From Sphingomonadaceae bacterium (GTDB lineage: Bacteria; Pseudomonadota; Alphaproteobacteria; Sphingomonadales; Sphingomonadaceae): a stretch of DNA of 55,914 nt. Below, piece by piece: positions 41,481 through 50,367 of this stretch (position 1 is the first letter of the stretch; every line of letters begins with the position of its first letter). The notes under the pieces were generated by a model. That model was not told the DNA's origin. It did not search any database and saw only the letters and a program-made list of their open reading frames with translations. The stretch covers positions 1-55,914 of the forward strand of contig CANGJB010000019.1 of NCBI GenBank assembly GCA_947453945.1, given 5' to 3'. Made by a program: the position numbers and the translations under genes.

Positions 41481-42546
41481 GCACCGTCACGTTCGCGCTG
41501 AGGCCGGCGATCAGTGGGCGGTCCCCGCTGGCGCTATCGATGGCGATGCGCACGGGCACACGCTGTGTCACCTTGACCCAGTTGCCGGTGGCGTTCTGCG
41601 CGGGGAGCACCGAGAATTCGGAGCCGGTGCCCGCGCCGATGCTATCGACATGGCCCTTGAGCTTGAGGCCCGGATAGGCATCGAGCTTGACTTCGGCCGG
41701 CTGGCCGGCGCGCATCCGGGCGAGATCGGTTTCCTTGAAATTGGCTTCGACCCGCGCGCCGCCTGCGCGCACGATCGAGAGCATCGGCACGCCGGTAAAC
41801 ACCATCTGGCCGACCTGCAGGCGGTTCACTTGCGTGACGCGGCCAGCCACCGGTGCGCGGACAACCGTGCGCGACAGATCGAGCGCGGCCTTGGCACGCG
41901 TGGCCTGTGCGGAGGCAACTTGCGGGTTGAGCCCGGGCACTTGCGCCCCGGTCGCGAGTTGGGCGCGGGCCTTTTCCACCTCGGCGCCGACCGAGGCGAG
42001 CCGATCACGGGCGGAGGCGACGGCATGCTGCGCCACATCAATCCTAGCGCGGGTGTTGAAGCCGCGATCCTGCAGCGCCTTTTCGCGCGCATACTGTGCC
42101 TCGGCCAGCGCAAGGTCATCGCGTGCACCGGCGATATTGGCGGCATTGGCGCCGACATCGGCAGAAAGCGCGGTGACATTGGCCTGCGCAGCGGCGATCT
42201 GCGCATCGGCCTGGCGGATCGCCACTTCGAACGAGGAAGGATCGATGCGGAACAGCACGTCGCCCGCCTTGACCTGCTGGTTTTCGTGCACGTTGACCGC
42301 CACGACGAGGCCGTTCACCTCGCCGCCGATGGAGACGATGTCCTGCTTCACATAGGCGTTGTCGGTCGAAACATCGCCCGGACTGCCGAACCACCAGAAC
42401 AGCGCGCCGCCCACGATCAGCGCGGGAACCAGCAGCATCGCCACCAGCCGCAGCCGCTTCATCCGGGTGGCCTTGCGGTGTTCGCCGGCCGCGCTGCCTG
42501 CATCGGTATTCGCTGAAGCGGGCTTGAAGGGATCTGCCTCAGCCAT
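41464..42546 (-). CDS. HlyD/EmrA-family periplasmic adaptor
   Basis: Protein of 360 residues. A cytoplasmic leader is followed by one membrane helix (LVAMLLVPALIVGGALFWWFG). The biotinyl-lipoyl half-motifs are VNGLVVAVNVHENQQVKAGDVL and, after a long alpha-helical hairpin rich in Ala/Gln (AAQANVTALSADVGANAANI), TVVRAPVAGRVTQVN. The beta-barrel domain ends in VTVHVGSK. ATG at 42546 overlaps the MarR stop by eight bases. It links the MFS pump to an outer-membrane channel. Confidence 0.94.
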   Translation of the reverse strand: MAEADPFKPASANTDAGSAAGEHRKATRMKRLRLVAMLLVPALIVGGALFWWFGSPGDVSTDNAYVKQDIVSIGGEVNGLVVAVNVHENQQVKAGDVLFRIDPSSFEVAIRQADAQIAAAQANVTALSADVGANAANIAGARDDLALAEAQYAREKALQDRGFNTRARIDVAQHAVASARDRLASVGAEVEKARAQLATGAQVPGLNPQVASAQATRAKAALDLSRTVVRAPVAGRVTQVNRLQVGQMVFTGVPMLSIVRAGGARVEANFKETDLARMRAGQPAEVKLDAYPGLKLKGHVDSIGAGTGSEFSVLPAQNATGNWVKVTQRVPVRIAIDSASGDRPLIAGLSANVTVHVGSK

Positions 42547-43003
42547 GGGCCACGGCTCCTTGCGCAAAGGCCCTTTCGGCAGGCGGCTCCTCAAGCAGGT
42601 TTGCGCGGACGCGTTCGAGCAGCGCAAGCAGCAGCTCGCTTTCGGCGGGCGAGAAGCCTTGCAGTGCTTCCTCGAAGACATCGGTTGCACACAGGAACAG
42701 CTCGTCGAGCAACGGGGTGGCCGCATCGGTCAGGAACAGACGCCAGGCGCGGCGGTCAGCGGGATCGGCGCGGCGCTCGACCATGCTGGCCTTCTCAAGC
42801 CGGTCGATCATGCGGCCCGCGGTGATCGCTTCCACTTCCAGCCACTGCGCCAATGCGCCCTGGTTGATGCCGGGCGTGCGGCGCAGCACGGCGAGCATCC
42901 GCCATTGCGGGCCAGTGACGCCGAAGCGCCGGCTCACCACATCGAAGCGTTTGCGCAGCAGGCGGCTGACATCGGATGTCAGGAAAGCGATGTTGTTCTG
43001 CAT
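42539..43003 (-). CDS. MarR-family transcriptional regulator
   Basis: Regulator of 154 residues. The winged-helix core is LRRTPGINQGALAQWLEVEAITAGR, with RRADPADRRAWRLFLTD forming the wing (core ADPADRRAW). ATG at 43003 is chosen because it begins right after a palindrome (43014-43033); ATG at 43015 lies inside the palindrome. The gene leads the MarR-HlyD-MFS operon, all three overlapping, so it probably represses its own operon and is released by a pump substrate. Confidence 0.93.
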   Translation of the reverse strand: MQNNIAFLTSDVSRLLRKRFDVVSRRFGVTGPQWRMLAVLRRTPGINQGALAQWLEVEAITAGRMIDRLEKASMVERRADPADRRAWRLFLTDAATPLLDELFLCATDVFEEALQGFSPAESELLLALLERVRANLLEEPPAERAFAQGAVAHG

Positions 43004-43013
43004 GACTGGGCAC

Positions 43014-43033
43014 ATAATAACTATGCTTATTAT
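43014..43033. promoter_or_regulatory. Candidate MarR operator / promoter
   Basis: ATAATAA (43014-43020) and TTATTAT (43027-43033) form a perfect inverted repeat with a six-base gap. On the minus strand TTGACTATAAT runs into it, so the operator overlaps a likely -10 or -35 box of the marR promoter and nearly touches the start codon. This arrangement suits self-repression. Confidence 0.6.
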
Positions 43034-43127
43034 AGTCAAGGCAGGCTAAAAGGGCAAACCGGAGCGGTTCGTTCCCTTCGACAAGGCCCATTCTCCTCGC
43101 TAACCAAGGAGCAAGGGGGAGTGGGGA

Positions 43128-43754
43128 ATGGGCGCAGAGGTTGAGGGCGACGGGCCAGGGAGCAAACGGGCAAGCCTCTCTTCGCGCGCGGTCAAGCGCG
43201 CGCTGCTGGAGTTCTACCGGATGCAGGGCTGGAAGGCTGTGGGCACGCCGCCGCCGGGCGGCCGCTATGTGATCATCGCTGCGCCGCACACATCGAACTG
43301 GGATTTCGTGTACTTCCTCGGGCTCGTCAACGAACTGGGGATCGACGCGCATTTCATGGCCAAGGACAGCCTGTTCCGCTGGCCGATGGGCGGCTTCATG
43401 CGCGATATGGGCGGGATTTCGATCGATCGTTCGGCCCGCAACAATGTGGTCGATGCCATGATCGCCGAATTCGCCCGGCGCGACCGCTTTGCGCTGACCA
43501 TTGCGCCCGAAGGCACGCGCAGCGCGGTCAACCAGTGGCGCACCGGCTTCTATCATATCGCGCTGGGCGCGGGCGTGCCGCTGGTGATCGGAATGATGGA
43601 CTATGGCCGCAAGACCGGGGGGCTCGGCCCGGCGATCATGCCGACGGGGGACTACAAGGCCGACATGCAACAAGTCGCCGAAATATATCAGAGCGTGACA
43701 CCGAGGCACCCGGAACGCGGAATCAAGGACTTTGCGGGGATGTTCGATGCTTGA
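43128..43754 (+). CDS. Lysophospholipid acyltransferase-type protein
   Basis: Protein of 208 residues of the PlsC-like fold. The catalytic HX4D motif is AAPHTSNWDFVYF (residues about 53-60) and the glycerol-phosphate motif is IAPEGTRSAVNQWRTGFYHIA (core APEGTRS). MAKDSLFRWPMGG and GGISIDRS are typical of the short bacterial subgroup. ATG at 43128 follows a short GGGG site. It overlaps the next gene by eight bases, suggesting a lipid-related function for the group. Substrate is unknown. Confidence 0.88.
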   Translation: MGAEVEGDGPGSKRASLSSRAVKRALLEFYRMQGWKAVGTPPPGGRYVIIAAPHTSNWDFVYFLGLVNELGIDAHFMAKDSLFRWPMGGFMRDMGGISIDRSARNNVVDAMIAEFARRDRFALTIAPEGTRSAVNQWRTGFYHIALGAGVPLVIGMMDYGRKTGGLGPAIMPTGDYKADMQQVAEIYQSVTPRHPERGIKDFAGMFDA

Positions 43755-44532
43755 AGGCCTAATCGTGAATGCGCTGGCGCTCGCCGTGCTGATGGCGCTG
43801 CTGGCGCGCGCGGCTGCGCGGATCGGCGATGTGAGCTTTATCGATGCCGTGTGGGGCGCAGCCATGGCTGTGCTGGCGGTCTCCGCATGGGCACAACTGG
43901 CAGACAAAGGCCCGCGTGCCACCCTGATCGCGGCGATGGCGCTGCTTTGGGGCGCACGCCTCGGCTGGCATCTCTACACCCGCTGGCGCGCGCATGGTGA
44001 GGATGTGCGCTATGCCCGAATGCTCGGCAAGGCGCGCAAGGCTGGCAAGTATGGCAGGGCAGCGGCGCAAGTCTTCGCCGTTCAGGCGGTGCTGCTCTAT
44101 GTTACCTGCCTGCCCGCGCAGCTGGGCGTTCTGGCCAGCGGGGCAGCCGGGATCGGCCCGCTCGCCATGGCGGGCGCTGCGCTGTGGCTGGTGGGCTTTG
44201 CGTTCGAGACGATCGGCGACCAGCAGCTAACCCGCTTCCGCGCGGACCCGGCCAACAAGGGCCGCGTGCTGGATACCGGGCTGTGGCGCTATACCCGCCA
44301 TCCCAACTACTTTGGCGATGCCTGCGTGTGGTGGGGGATCTGGCTGGCGGCGGCAGAGGCCGGCCTGCCGGTGGCGCTGGCCTCGCTGGCCGGGCCGGTA
44401 TTCCTGACCTTCACGCTCACCCGCTGGTCGGGCAAGCCGCTGCTGGAAAAGGGCTTGGTCCAGCGCAGGCCTGACTATGCCGATTACGTGCAGCGCACTT
44501 CAGGGTTCTTTCCGTGGCCGCCGAAACGCTGA
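43747..44532 (+). CDS. DUF1295 / steroid 5-alpha-reductase-like membrane protein
   Basis: Protein of 261 residues with about six membrane helices. The C-terminal third has DTGLWRYTRHPNYFGDACVWWGIW, the signature shared with isoprenylcysteine methyltransferase and steroid reductase-like proteins (core WRYTRHPNYFGD), then LEKGLVQRRPDYADYVQRT at the end. Start at ATG 43747 overlaps the acyltransferase stop by eight bases; it overlaps the following gene by 19. Such proteins act on lipids or steroids; the reaction is unknown. Confidence 0.9.
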   Translation: MLEGLIVNALALAVLMALLARAAARIGDVSFIDAVWGAAMAVLAVSAWAQLADKGPRATLIAAMALLWGARLGWHLYTRWRAHGEDVRYARMLGKARKAGKYGRAAAQVFAVQAVLLYVTCLPAQLGVLASGAAGIGPLAMAGAALWLVGFAFETIGDQQLTRFRADPANKGRVLDTGLWRYTRHPNYFGDACVWWGIWLAAAEAGLPVALASLAGPVFLTFTLTRWSGKPLLEKGLVQRRPDYADYVQRTSGFFPWPPKR

Positions 44533-45017
44533 ACCGGGCGCCGCCGCTCGCGCCAGACCGGCTTGAGCGCGTGCTTGGCTGGGCGGCGCTGGCGCTGCTG
44601 GCCGCCGCGCTGGCCGCCATCGCGCGGGGCCATGCCAGCTGGGCCATGGTGCCGCCCGCCATATGGCTGCATCTCGGCACGGTCATCGTGGCGCTTGTCC
44701 TCACCCCGGTGATCCTGTGGCAGAAGCGCGGCACGCGCCGCCACCGGGCTCTAGGCTATATCTGGACCGCGGCGATGTTCATCTCGGCGGTGGACAGCTT
44801 CTGGATTCTCGAAACCAACCACGGGCGTTTCAGCGCGATCCACCTGCTCTCCGCCTTTGTGGCGGTGCAGACCCCGCGCCTCATTCTCACAGCGCGGGCG
44901 CACGACCATGCCGCCCACCGCCGCACGGTGCGCGGGCTGGTGATCGGCGGCCTGCTGACGGCGGGCGCGCTGACCTTCCCGTTCCACCGACTGCTGGGGC
45001 GCTGGCTGCTGGGCTGA
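44514..45017 (+). CDS. DUF2306-type membrane protein
   Basis: Protein of 167 residues with four hydrophobic helices (RVLGWAALALLAAALAAIA, LHLGTVIVALVLTPVILW, a helix near ALGYIWTAAMFISAVDSFW and a last near LVIGGLLTAGALTF). KRGTRRHRALGYIW and DHAAHRRTVRG are conserved loops of the DUF2306 group, with His residues that may bind metal or haem. It overlaps the DUF1295 gene by 19 bases and is the end of the acyltransferase-DUF1295 group. Function is unknown. Confidence 0.82.
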   Translation: MAAETLNRAPPLAPDRLERVLGWAALALLAAALAAIARGHASWAMVPPAIWLHLGTVIVALVLTPVILWQKRGTRRHRALGYIWTAAMFISAVDSFWILETNHGRFSAIHLLSAFVAVQTPRLILTARAHDHAAHRRTVRGLVIGGLLTAGALTFPFHRLLGRWLLG

Positions 45018-45020
45018 GAT

Positions 45021-46793
45021 TCAGCCGACGGTCACGCGCTCTTCAAGCGGCACATCGAGCCGGGGCACACTGCGCAGCCATCCTTCAAGCGCTTCGATAT
45101 CGGTCGGCCCCGTCACCGCATCGCGCCCCGCCTTGAACACGGTGAAGCCATCGCCGCCTTGCGCAAGGAAGCCGTTCATCGTGACGCGGTAGCGCCCTGC
45201 AGGTTCAAGCGGCTTTCCGCCGAAGGTGAGCGCGGTGATCCGGCTGCCGGCGTGCTGGCGGCGATCGACGCGGTAGGCAAGGCCCGCCGAGGGCGCGAGT
45301 GCCTGATCCGGCCCCACATCATCGAAGCCCTGTTCAAGTGCGGCCTTGATCTCTGCCCCAGTGAGCGTTTCGGTGACGAGCGCGTTACCGAACGGCTGGA
45401 CAAGATAGATATCGCCGAACGTGACCGTGCCATCGGGCGCCGGGACAAGCCCCGCGCGGATGCCGAACGGGTTCATCAGCGCAATCTGGGCGCCCGCCGC
45501 ACGCGTCGCGGCAAGCTGGGCATCGGCGATCAGATTGCCGAGCGGACCGCCGGCTGCCCCCTCCCCCTTGCCCGCCGGGCCGGAAAGCTGGCCCACTGGC
45601 CGCGTGGCAAACGCGTTTGCCGCATCGACATAGCGCTGGACATAGGCGGCAATATCGGTGCGCGGCGCATACTGGTCGGCCAAGGGGGACAGCGCGACCG
45701 GCCCCTTCGCGGAGGTGAACGGCTGCGACTGGACGATCAGGTTGCGCGCGCTGCGGGTGATGACCCGGTGGTGCGCCGGATCGACGAATAGGGTGATCTC
45801 GGTCAGTTCCTTGCCATATTGCCCCGCACTGGTGAGCAGCACAGGGCGCGCAGGATCGGCCGCGGGCCATTCGCACACATAATCGGCATGCGTGTGGCCC
45901 GAGACGACGACATCGACGCCGGGCGCCAAACGGCGGAGTATGGGCAGTATCCCGCCATCAAGCCCCGCACAGCCATTGGGATCGGCTGCGCCACTGGTCT
46001 TTCCGCCCTGGTGGATCAGCACCACCACGGCATCGGCCCCTTGTGCCTTGAGCCGGGGCACCTCGGCGTTGATCGTATCGGCCTCATCGGCAAACGTCAG
46101 GTCAGCGATGCCCGCTGGATTGACCAGCGTGGGCGTGTCTTTAAGCGTGAGGCCGATCACGCCAACGCGCACCGCCCGCGCGCCCGTGCCGAAAGTGCGG
46201 ATCGCGCTGGCCGGGAACAGCGGCGCGCCAGAGGCGGTCAGCGTGCTGGCCGCAAGATACGCGAAACGCGCGCCGGCAAAGCGCTCCAGCTGGCAGGGCT
46301 CGCGCAGCGTCAGCTTCTCGCAGCCGCCAGCTTGCATCCGCAGCAATTCGCGCGTGCCCCGGTCGAACTCGTGGTTCCCGACAGCGGCGAAATCGAGCCC
46401 GAGGCGGCTCAGCACCTCGATCGATGGTTCATCGAGGAACAGCGAGGAGGCCAGCGGCGAAGCGCTGATGAGATCGCCCGCCGCGACGGTCAACGAATAG
46501 CGGTGCCGCGCGCGCAGCGAATCGAGCGCGCTCGCCAGCCACGCCGCGCCGCCCGCCGGCACTTGCGCGGTGCCGCCCTGCCCATCAGGCATACCGACAC
46601 TTTGGCGCGGAGCTTCGAGGTTGCCGTGAAAATCATTGAACGCCAGCACGGCGATTTCCACCGGAGCGGACGGCAGTGCTGGCACTGAAACGGCGCCGGC
46701 CGAGCCTTGCGGCGCGGCACAAGCGGCGAGCTGCAAGGCAAGCGCCACGGCTGCGGCCAGCCCAAGGGGGCGGCCAAGGCTTGCTCTGATCAT
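45021..46793 (-). CDS. 5'-nucleotidase / UshA-type metallophosphatase lipoprotein
   Basis: Lipoprotein of 590 residues. The signal peptide ends in LQLAAC (lipobox, Cys about 25). The calcineurin-like domain has NDFHGNLE, AAGDLISASP, AVGNHEFDRG, VVLIHQGG and VVSGHTHADY, all metal-binding. The C-terminal nucleotide-binding domain from about residue 370 contains NPFGIRAG and FGDIYLVQPFGNALVTETLTG. ATG at 46793 is chosen because it opens the signal sequence. It converts nucleotides to nucleosides in the periplasm. It faces the TetR gene divergently. Confidence 0.93.
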   Translation of the reverse strand: MIRASLGRPLGLAAAVALALQLAACAAPQGSAGAVSVPALPSAPVEIAVLAFNDFHGNLEAPRQSVGMPDGQGGTAQVPAGGAAWLASALDSLRARHRYSLTVAAGDLISASPLASSLFLDEPSIEVLSRLGLDFAAVGNHEFDRGTRELLRMQAGGCEKLTLREPCQLERFAGARFAYLAASTLTASGAPLFPASAIRTFGTGARAVRVGVIGLTLKDTPTLVNPAGIADLTFADEADTINAEVPRLKAQGADAVVVLIHQGGKTSGAADPNGCAGLDGGILPILRRLAPGVDVVVSGHTHADYVCEWPAADPARPVLLTSAGQYGKELTEITLFVDPAHHRVITRSARNLIVQSQPFTSAKGPVALSPLADQYAPRTDIAAYVQRYVDAANAFATRPVGQLSGPAGKGEGAAGGPLGNLIADAQLAATRAAGAQIALMNPFGIRAGLVPAPDGTVTFGDIYLVQPFGNALVTETLTGAEIKAALEQGFDDVGPDQALAPSAGLAYRVDRRQHAGSRITALTFGGKPLEPAGRYRVTMNGFLAQGGDGFTVFKAGRDAVTGPTDIEALEGWLRSVPRLDVPLEERVTVG

Positions 46794-46942
46794 CCTGGGC
46801 GTTCCCCCCTTTGTGCTGCCAACGCCAGACCGGACTCGATCAAAGGCTTGCGGCTTGATTGAAACCGGCACCCGCAATCCCTAGAATGGAGCACGAGGTC
46901 TGGAGCAGCATATAGGCCTCTTCGGCGACAGGATCATAGCAC

Positions 46943-47578
46943 ATGGCACGCGCGCAGACCGATATAGAAGCCGGACAGGAGCGTCTGGTCGACGTGGCTT
47001 GTGCGCTGATCGAGGAGCGCGGCGGGCAAGCGCTGACGATGCAGGAAGTGGCAGTGCGAGCGGGCATGTCTCCGGCCCAATTCCTGCGCTATTTTGAAAG
47101 CCGCGAGGCGCTGCTCGAAGCGATCGGCGAGTTCTGGTTCCGCCCCAAGGTGGCGATCATGGAGGAGGTGGTCGCCAGCGACCTGCCGCCGCGGCGCAAG
47201 ATGTATGAGTTCTTCGCGCGGCGCTTTATCATGATGCGCGATGCCTATCGCGCCGATCCGGTGGCGCACGAAATGTACGTCGAGTTGGGCAACCAGTATT
47301 TCGAGCAAGTGCGCAGCTATGTCGATCTGGCCGATCACTATCTCAGCATGATCATTGCCGAGGCGATGGGCGAAGGGTTTTTCGACGGGCTGGAGATCGA
47401 CACGACGCTCAGCCTGATCAACCAGATGGTCCAGCCCTACTGCAACATCAACCTGATGCGCGTGATGATGGACCGCCTGGCCGAGGAAAAGCTCGCTCGG
47501 ATCATCGATGCAATGTTCGAGGGGCTTTCCGCGCAGGATCGCGGGGCCAGAGGCCTCAGCGGGCTGCGCGCCGCCTGA
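46943..47578 (+). CDS. TetR-family transcriptional regulator
   Basis: Regulator of 211 residues. The N-terminal helix-turn-helix is LTMQEVAVRAGMSPAQFLRYFESREAL (core VAVRAGMSPAQFLRYF), followed by a helical ligand domain with RFIMMRDAYRADP. It is divergent from the nucleotidase gene, with 149 bases between starts, and may control it, although TetR partners of nucleotidases are not a common pair. Ligand is unknown. Confidence 0.92.
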   Translation: MARAQTDIEAGQERLVDVACALIEERGGQALTMQEVAVRAGMSPAQFLRYFESREALLEAIGEFWFRPKVAIMEEVVASDLPPRRKMYEFFARRFIMMRDAYRADPVAHEMYVELGNQYFEQVRSYVDLADHYLSMIIAEAMGEGFFDGLEIDTTLSLINQMVQPYCNINLMRVMMDRLAEEKLARIIDAMFEGLSAQDRGARGLSGLRAA

Positions 47579-47593
47579 AGCGTTTTCACGGCT

Positions 47594-48100
47594 TTAGGCC
47601 CGGCACCAGTCTCCGCGCCGGCCGTGCCAGTGTTCGGCGAGGCCCTCGCGCTCCAGCACTTCGCCCAGACTGCGCCCACCGCGCATAACCACACGCAGCG
47701 CGCGGCCATAGCGGTCCGTCTCGCGCCCATCGATAGCGAGGGTGAACGGCCCGGCGTTGAGCAGATCAGTTAGCCGCCGGGTCGCCGCCTCGGCGAGGCG
47801 GGCCTCGTAAGCGCAAGAAGGATGGCCGAGTTCGGGCGCATTGATATCAGCGATACGGATCTTGAGGCCGCGGTACCAGAACGTATCGCCATCAACGACG
47901 CATGTGACGCGGTCCGGCCCCTCGCACTGCGCAAAGCGCGCTACCTCCCGATCTGCTTGCAACGACGCGGCGGCAGCGGACATGTGAAAGCTGGCCGGCG
48001 CAAGGGTGACAGCGGCCGACGCCACAAGAGTGGAGAGGGACGCGGTGAGGAACATTTTCGCCATTGCTTCGAAATGGCGCATTTTCTTGTTTTGTTCCAT
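47594..48100 (-). CDS. Thermonuclease (SNase-like) family protein
   Basis: Protein of 168 residues with a short N-terminal hydrophobic segment (MFLTASLSTLVASAAVTLA) acting as a signal or anchor. The SNase core has CVVDGDTFWYRG (metal Asp), KIRIADINAPEL (catalytic Arg, Asp and Glu), and DRYGRALRVV with the second catalytic Arg. So the nuclease residues are intact. It likely acts outside the cytoplasm. It is convergent with TetR, 15 bases apart. Confidence 0.88.
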   Translation of the reverse strand: MEQNKKMRHFEAMAKMFLTASLSTLVASAAVTLAPASFHMSAAAASLQADREVARFAQCEGPDRVTCVVDGDTFWYRGLKIRIADINAPELGHPSCAYEARLAEAATRRLTDLLNAGPFTLAIDGRETDRYGRALRVVMRGGRSLGEVLEREGLAEHWHGRRGDWCRA

Positions 48101-48234
48101 ATCGGTAAGTACTGATAGAACAAAAACTTAGGCATCCATCTTAGCAAACTTACATCCACGCCGGATCCTTTGCCATTCCTTAACCATGACATCCGTAGGA
48201 TTGCGCAGCCACCACAAATCGGACCGTATGACCC

Positions 48235-48555
48235 GTGTACGCATTGCTCTTCCGCAGCCGCTGGTACGCATTGGCTTGGGCGCTGTTCATGGCGGCCAGC
48301 GCCGTGATGTTCACCACCACAGGCGCCGGCGCCTGGCTGACCGGCGCGCAGAACGATGCCCGAACGCGCGAGGAAGTGCGCGAACATCAGTTCAGTGCCT
48401 GGGCCGAGGACGACAAGCCCAGCAGCCCTGACGATCTCGGCTATGATCCCTCAAGCCCGGAACGGCTGCGCGACGGTATGCCGCAGCGCGAAACGCTCTC
48501 CGAAACAGAGCACCGCACGGCCCCCTTCACGCAGGACGATGCGGACACGAATTGA
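48235..48555 (+). CDS. Small membrane protein of unknown function
   Basis: Protein of 106 residues, opening at GTG 48235. One hydrophobic helix (residues about 10-35, WYALAWALFMAASAVMF) is followed by a charged, Asp/Glu-rich hydrophilic tail with DDLGYDPSSPERLRDGMPQ. The composition and codon use fit a real gene, but I recognise no family. It is 26 bases before the convergent hydroxybutyryl-CoA dehydrogenase stop. Confidence 0.6.
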   Translation: MYALLFRSRWYALAWALFMAASAVMFTTTGAGAWLTGAQNDARTREEVREHQFSAWAEDDKPSSPDDLGYDPSSPERLRDGMPQRETLSETEHRTAPFTQDDADTN

Positions 48556-48581
48556 GCGAACGGGCCAGTGAGCCCAAAGGC

Positions 48582-49451
48582 TCAGCGCGTGGGGACCGGA
48601 ACTTCGCCGCTATAGTCATAGAAGCCGCGGCCCGACTTGCGGCCGAGCCAGCCCGCCTCGACATACTTCTGCAGCAGCGGCGCGGGGCGGTACTTGGGAT
48701 CGCCGGTCGATGCGAGGTAGATCTTCATGATCTCGAGCAGCGTGTCGAGCCCGATGAAGTCCGCCAGTTCGAGCGGGCCCATGGGGTGGTTGAGGCCCAG
48801 CTTCACGCCCTTGTCGATATCCAGGATCGATCCCGTACCGCTGCCGAGGACGAACGCCGCTTCGTTGATGAAGGGCACGAAGATGCGGTTGACGATGAAG
48901 CCCGGCTCATCCTGCGAAAGCACGATTTCCTTGCCGATATCGCCCACGAAGCCGCGCACCGCCTCGATCGTGGCGACCGACGTGGCGAGGCCAGGGATGA
49001 CCTCGACCAGCTTCATCAGCGGCACGGGGTTGAAGAAGTGGATGCCGATGAAGCGCGCCGCATCGGGCGAGGAGACCGCCATGCGCGTGATTGGGATCGA
49101 CGAGGTGTTGGTGGCCATGATCGCGTTTGCGGCAAGGTGCTTGCCTGCCGCTTCGAAGATCTTGTGCTTGATATCCTCGCGCTCGGTCGCCGCCTCGATC
49201 ACGAGATCGGCCTCGCCCAGCCGGGCATAGTCGCCCACGGGGGTGATGCGCGAAACGGTGGCGATGGCATCTTCGGCCGGGATCTTGCCGCGCTCGGCCA
49301 ATTTCATCAGGCCTTTTTCGATCTTCGCGCGCGCAGCCTCTGCAAGGGCGAGCGAGATATCGGACAGCAGCACGGCCTTGCCGGATGCGGCCGCGACCTG
49401 AGCGATGCCCGAACCCATCTGTCCGGCACCGATGACTGCGATTGTCTGCAT
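48582..49451 (-). CDS. 3-hydroxybutyryl-CoA dehydrogenase
   Basis: NAD-dependent enzyme of 289 residues converting 3-hydroxybutyryl-CoA and acetoacetyl-CoA. The Rossmann motif is IAVIGAGQMGSGIAQVAA, the catalytic His region is IGIHFFNPVPLMKLVEVI, and NRIFVPFINEAAFVL and GLNHPMGPLELADFIGLD are typical of the C-terminal dimer domain (PaaH/Hbd type). ATG at 49451 fits the homology. It stands upstream of no clear operon, 84 bases from the cobalamin adenosyltransferase gene. Confidence 0.95.
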   Translation of the reverse strand: MQTIAVIGAGQMGSGIAQVAAASGKAVLLSDISLALAEAARAKIEKGLMKLAERGKIPAEDAIATVSRITPVGDYARLGEADLVIEAATEREDIKHKIFEAAGKHLAANAIMATNTSSIPITRMAVSSPDAARFIGIHFFNPVPLMKLVEVIPGLATSVATIEAVRGFVGDIGKEIVLSQDEPGFIVNRIFVPFINEAAFVLGSGTGSILDIDKGVKLGLNHPMGPLELADFIGLDTLLEIMKIYLASTGDPKYRPAPLLQKYVEAGWLGRKSGRGFYDYSGEVPVPTR

Positions 49452-49535
49452 GGTATCTTTCCCGCCTGTTTGCACTTTGGCGGGCTGCCTAACGGGGTTC
49501 GGCCCGCATGGGAAGCTGCGGAATTGAGAGGAAGG

Positions 49536-50111
49536 CTAGCGCGAGCCGCCCGGAACCCAGAGCGGGTCCTTGCCCGCGTTAATCGCACGGGCCAGCACGA
49601 ACAGATAGTCCGACAGCCGGTTGAGATAGGCGAGCGCGGCGGGGTTCACCGGCTCGCTTGCGGCTAGCGCCGTGGCGGCGCGTTCGGCGCGGCGGGCGAT
49701 TGCGCGGGCGAGGTGGATGCGCGCTGCCCCCTCGCTGCCGCCAGGTAGGATGAAGCTGGTAAGCGGCGGAAGCGCGGCATTGAGTGCGTCGATCTCCGCC
49801 TCCAATCGCTGCGGCTGGGCGGAGACGACCCGCAGCACCATCTCGGACGGCGTGAAATCAGCCCCGCCGATATCGCCGAGCGGGGTCGCCAGATCGGCGC
49901 CGAGATCGAACAGGTCGTTCTGGATTCGGTGCAGCGCCGCGCCGCGGTCTGCTTCCAGCGCGAGCGCGGCAAAGCCGACGGCGCTGTTGAGTTCGTCCAC
50001 CTCACCGATCGCCTCAAGCCGCAGATCGTGCTTGGCACGGCGCGACCCATCGACGAGACCGGTCGTGCCGCCATCGCCGGTGCGCGTGTATATCTTGTTG
50101 AGTTTGACCAC
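49536..50111 (-). CDS. ATP:cob(I)alamin adenosyltransferase, PduO type
   Basis: Enzyme of 191 residues that makes adenosylcobalamin. It opens KLNKIYTRTGDGGTTGLVDG, the family ATP-binding motif, and has EVDELNSAVGFA, FILPGGSEGAARIHLARAIARRAER and the C-terminal LNRLSDYLFVLARAIN. The start is GTG at 50111. It is 19 bases behind the HIG1 gene in the same direction. Adenosylcobalamin would serve methylmalonyl-CoA mutase or ribonucleotide reductase elsewhere. Confidence 0.94.
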   Translation of the reverse strand: MVKLNKIYTRTGDGGTTGLVDGSRRAKHDLRLEAIGEVDELNSAVGFAALALEADRGAALHRIQNDLFDLGADLATPLGDIGGADFTPSEMVLRVVSAQPQRLEAEIDALNAALPPLTSFILPGGSEGAARIHLARAIARRAERAATALAASEPVNPAALAYLNRLSDYLFVLARAINAGKDPLWVPGGSR

Positions 50112-50130
50112 GAAGCGAGTTCAGCGCTGC

Positions 50131-50367
50131 TCAGCGGCCGCCGTGGGTGAACAGAAGCAGGATGACCACGGCCGCAACCGCCAGCCCCTGATATTTGATG
50201 CGGTTGAACATCATCTTGTTCTGCAGAAGCTGCATCTCGGTCGCCCGCGTGCCATCGCCCTCAAGGTCAGCCTTCGTGCTGCTGAGAAACGCGCCGATGC
50301 CGCGGATCAGCGAATAGACCGTCAGCGCCATCAGCACCAGGATCACGGGAACGAGGATGATTGTCAT
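50131..50367 (-). CDS. HIG1-domain twin-transmembrane protein
   Basis: Protein of 78 residues with two hydrophobic helices (IILVPVILVLMALTVYSLI and GLAVAAVVILLLF) separated by a charged loop with NKMMFNRIKYQG, matching the HIG1 pattern R-x3-Q next to the second helix. In alphaproteobacteria and mitochondria such proteins are associated with respiratory complexes. It overlaps the gluQ stop by four bases, so it is downstream of it in one message. Confidence 0.85.
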   Translation of the reverse strand: MTIILVPVILVLMALTVYSLIRGIGAFLSSTKADLEGDGTRATEMQLLQNKMMFNRIKYQGLAVAAVVILLLFTHGGR

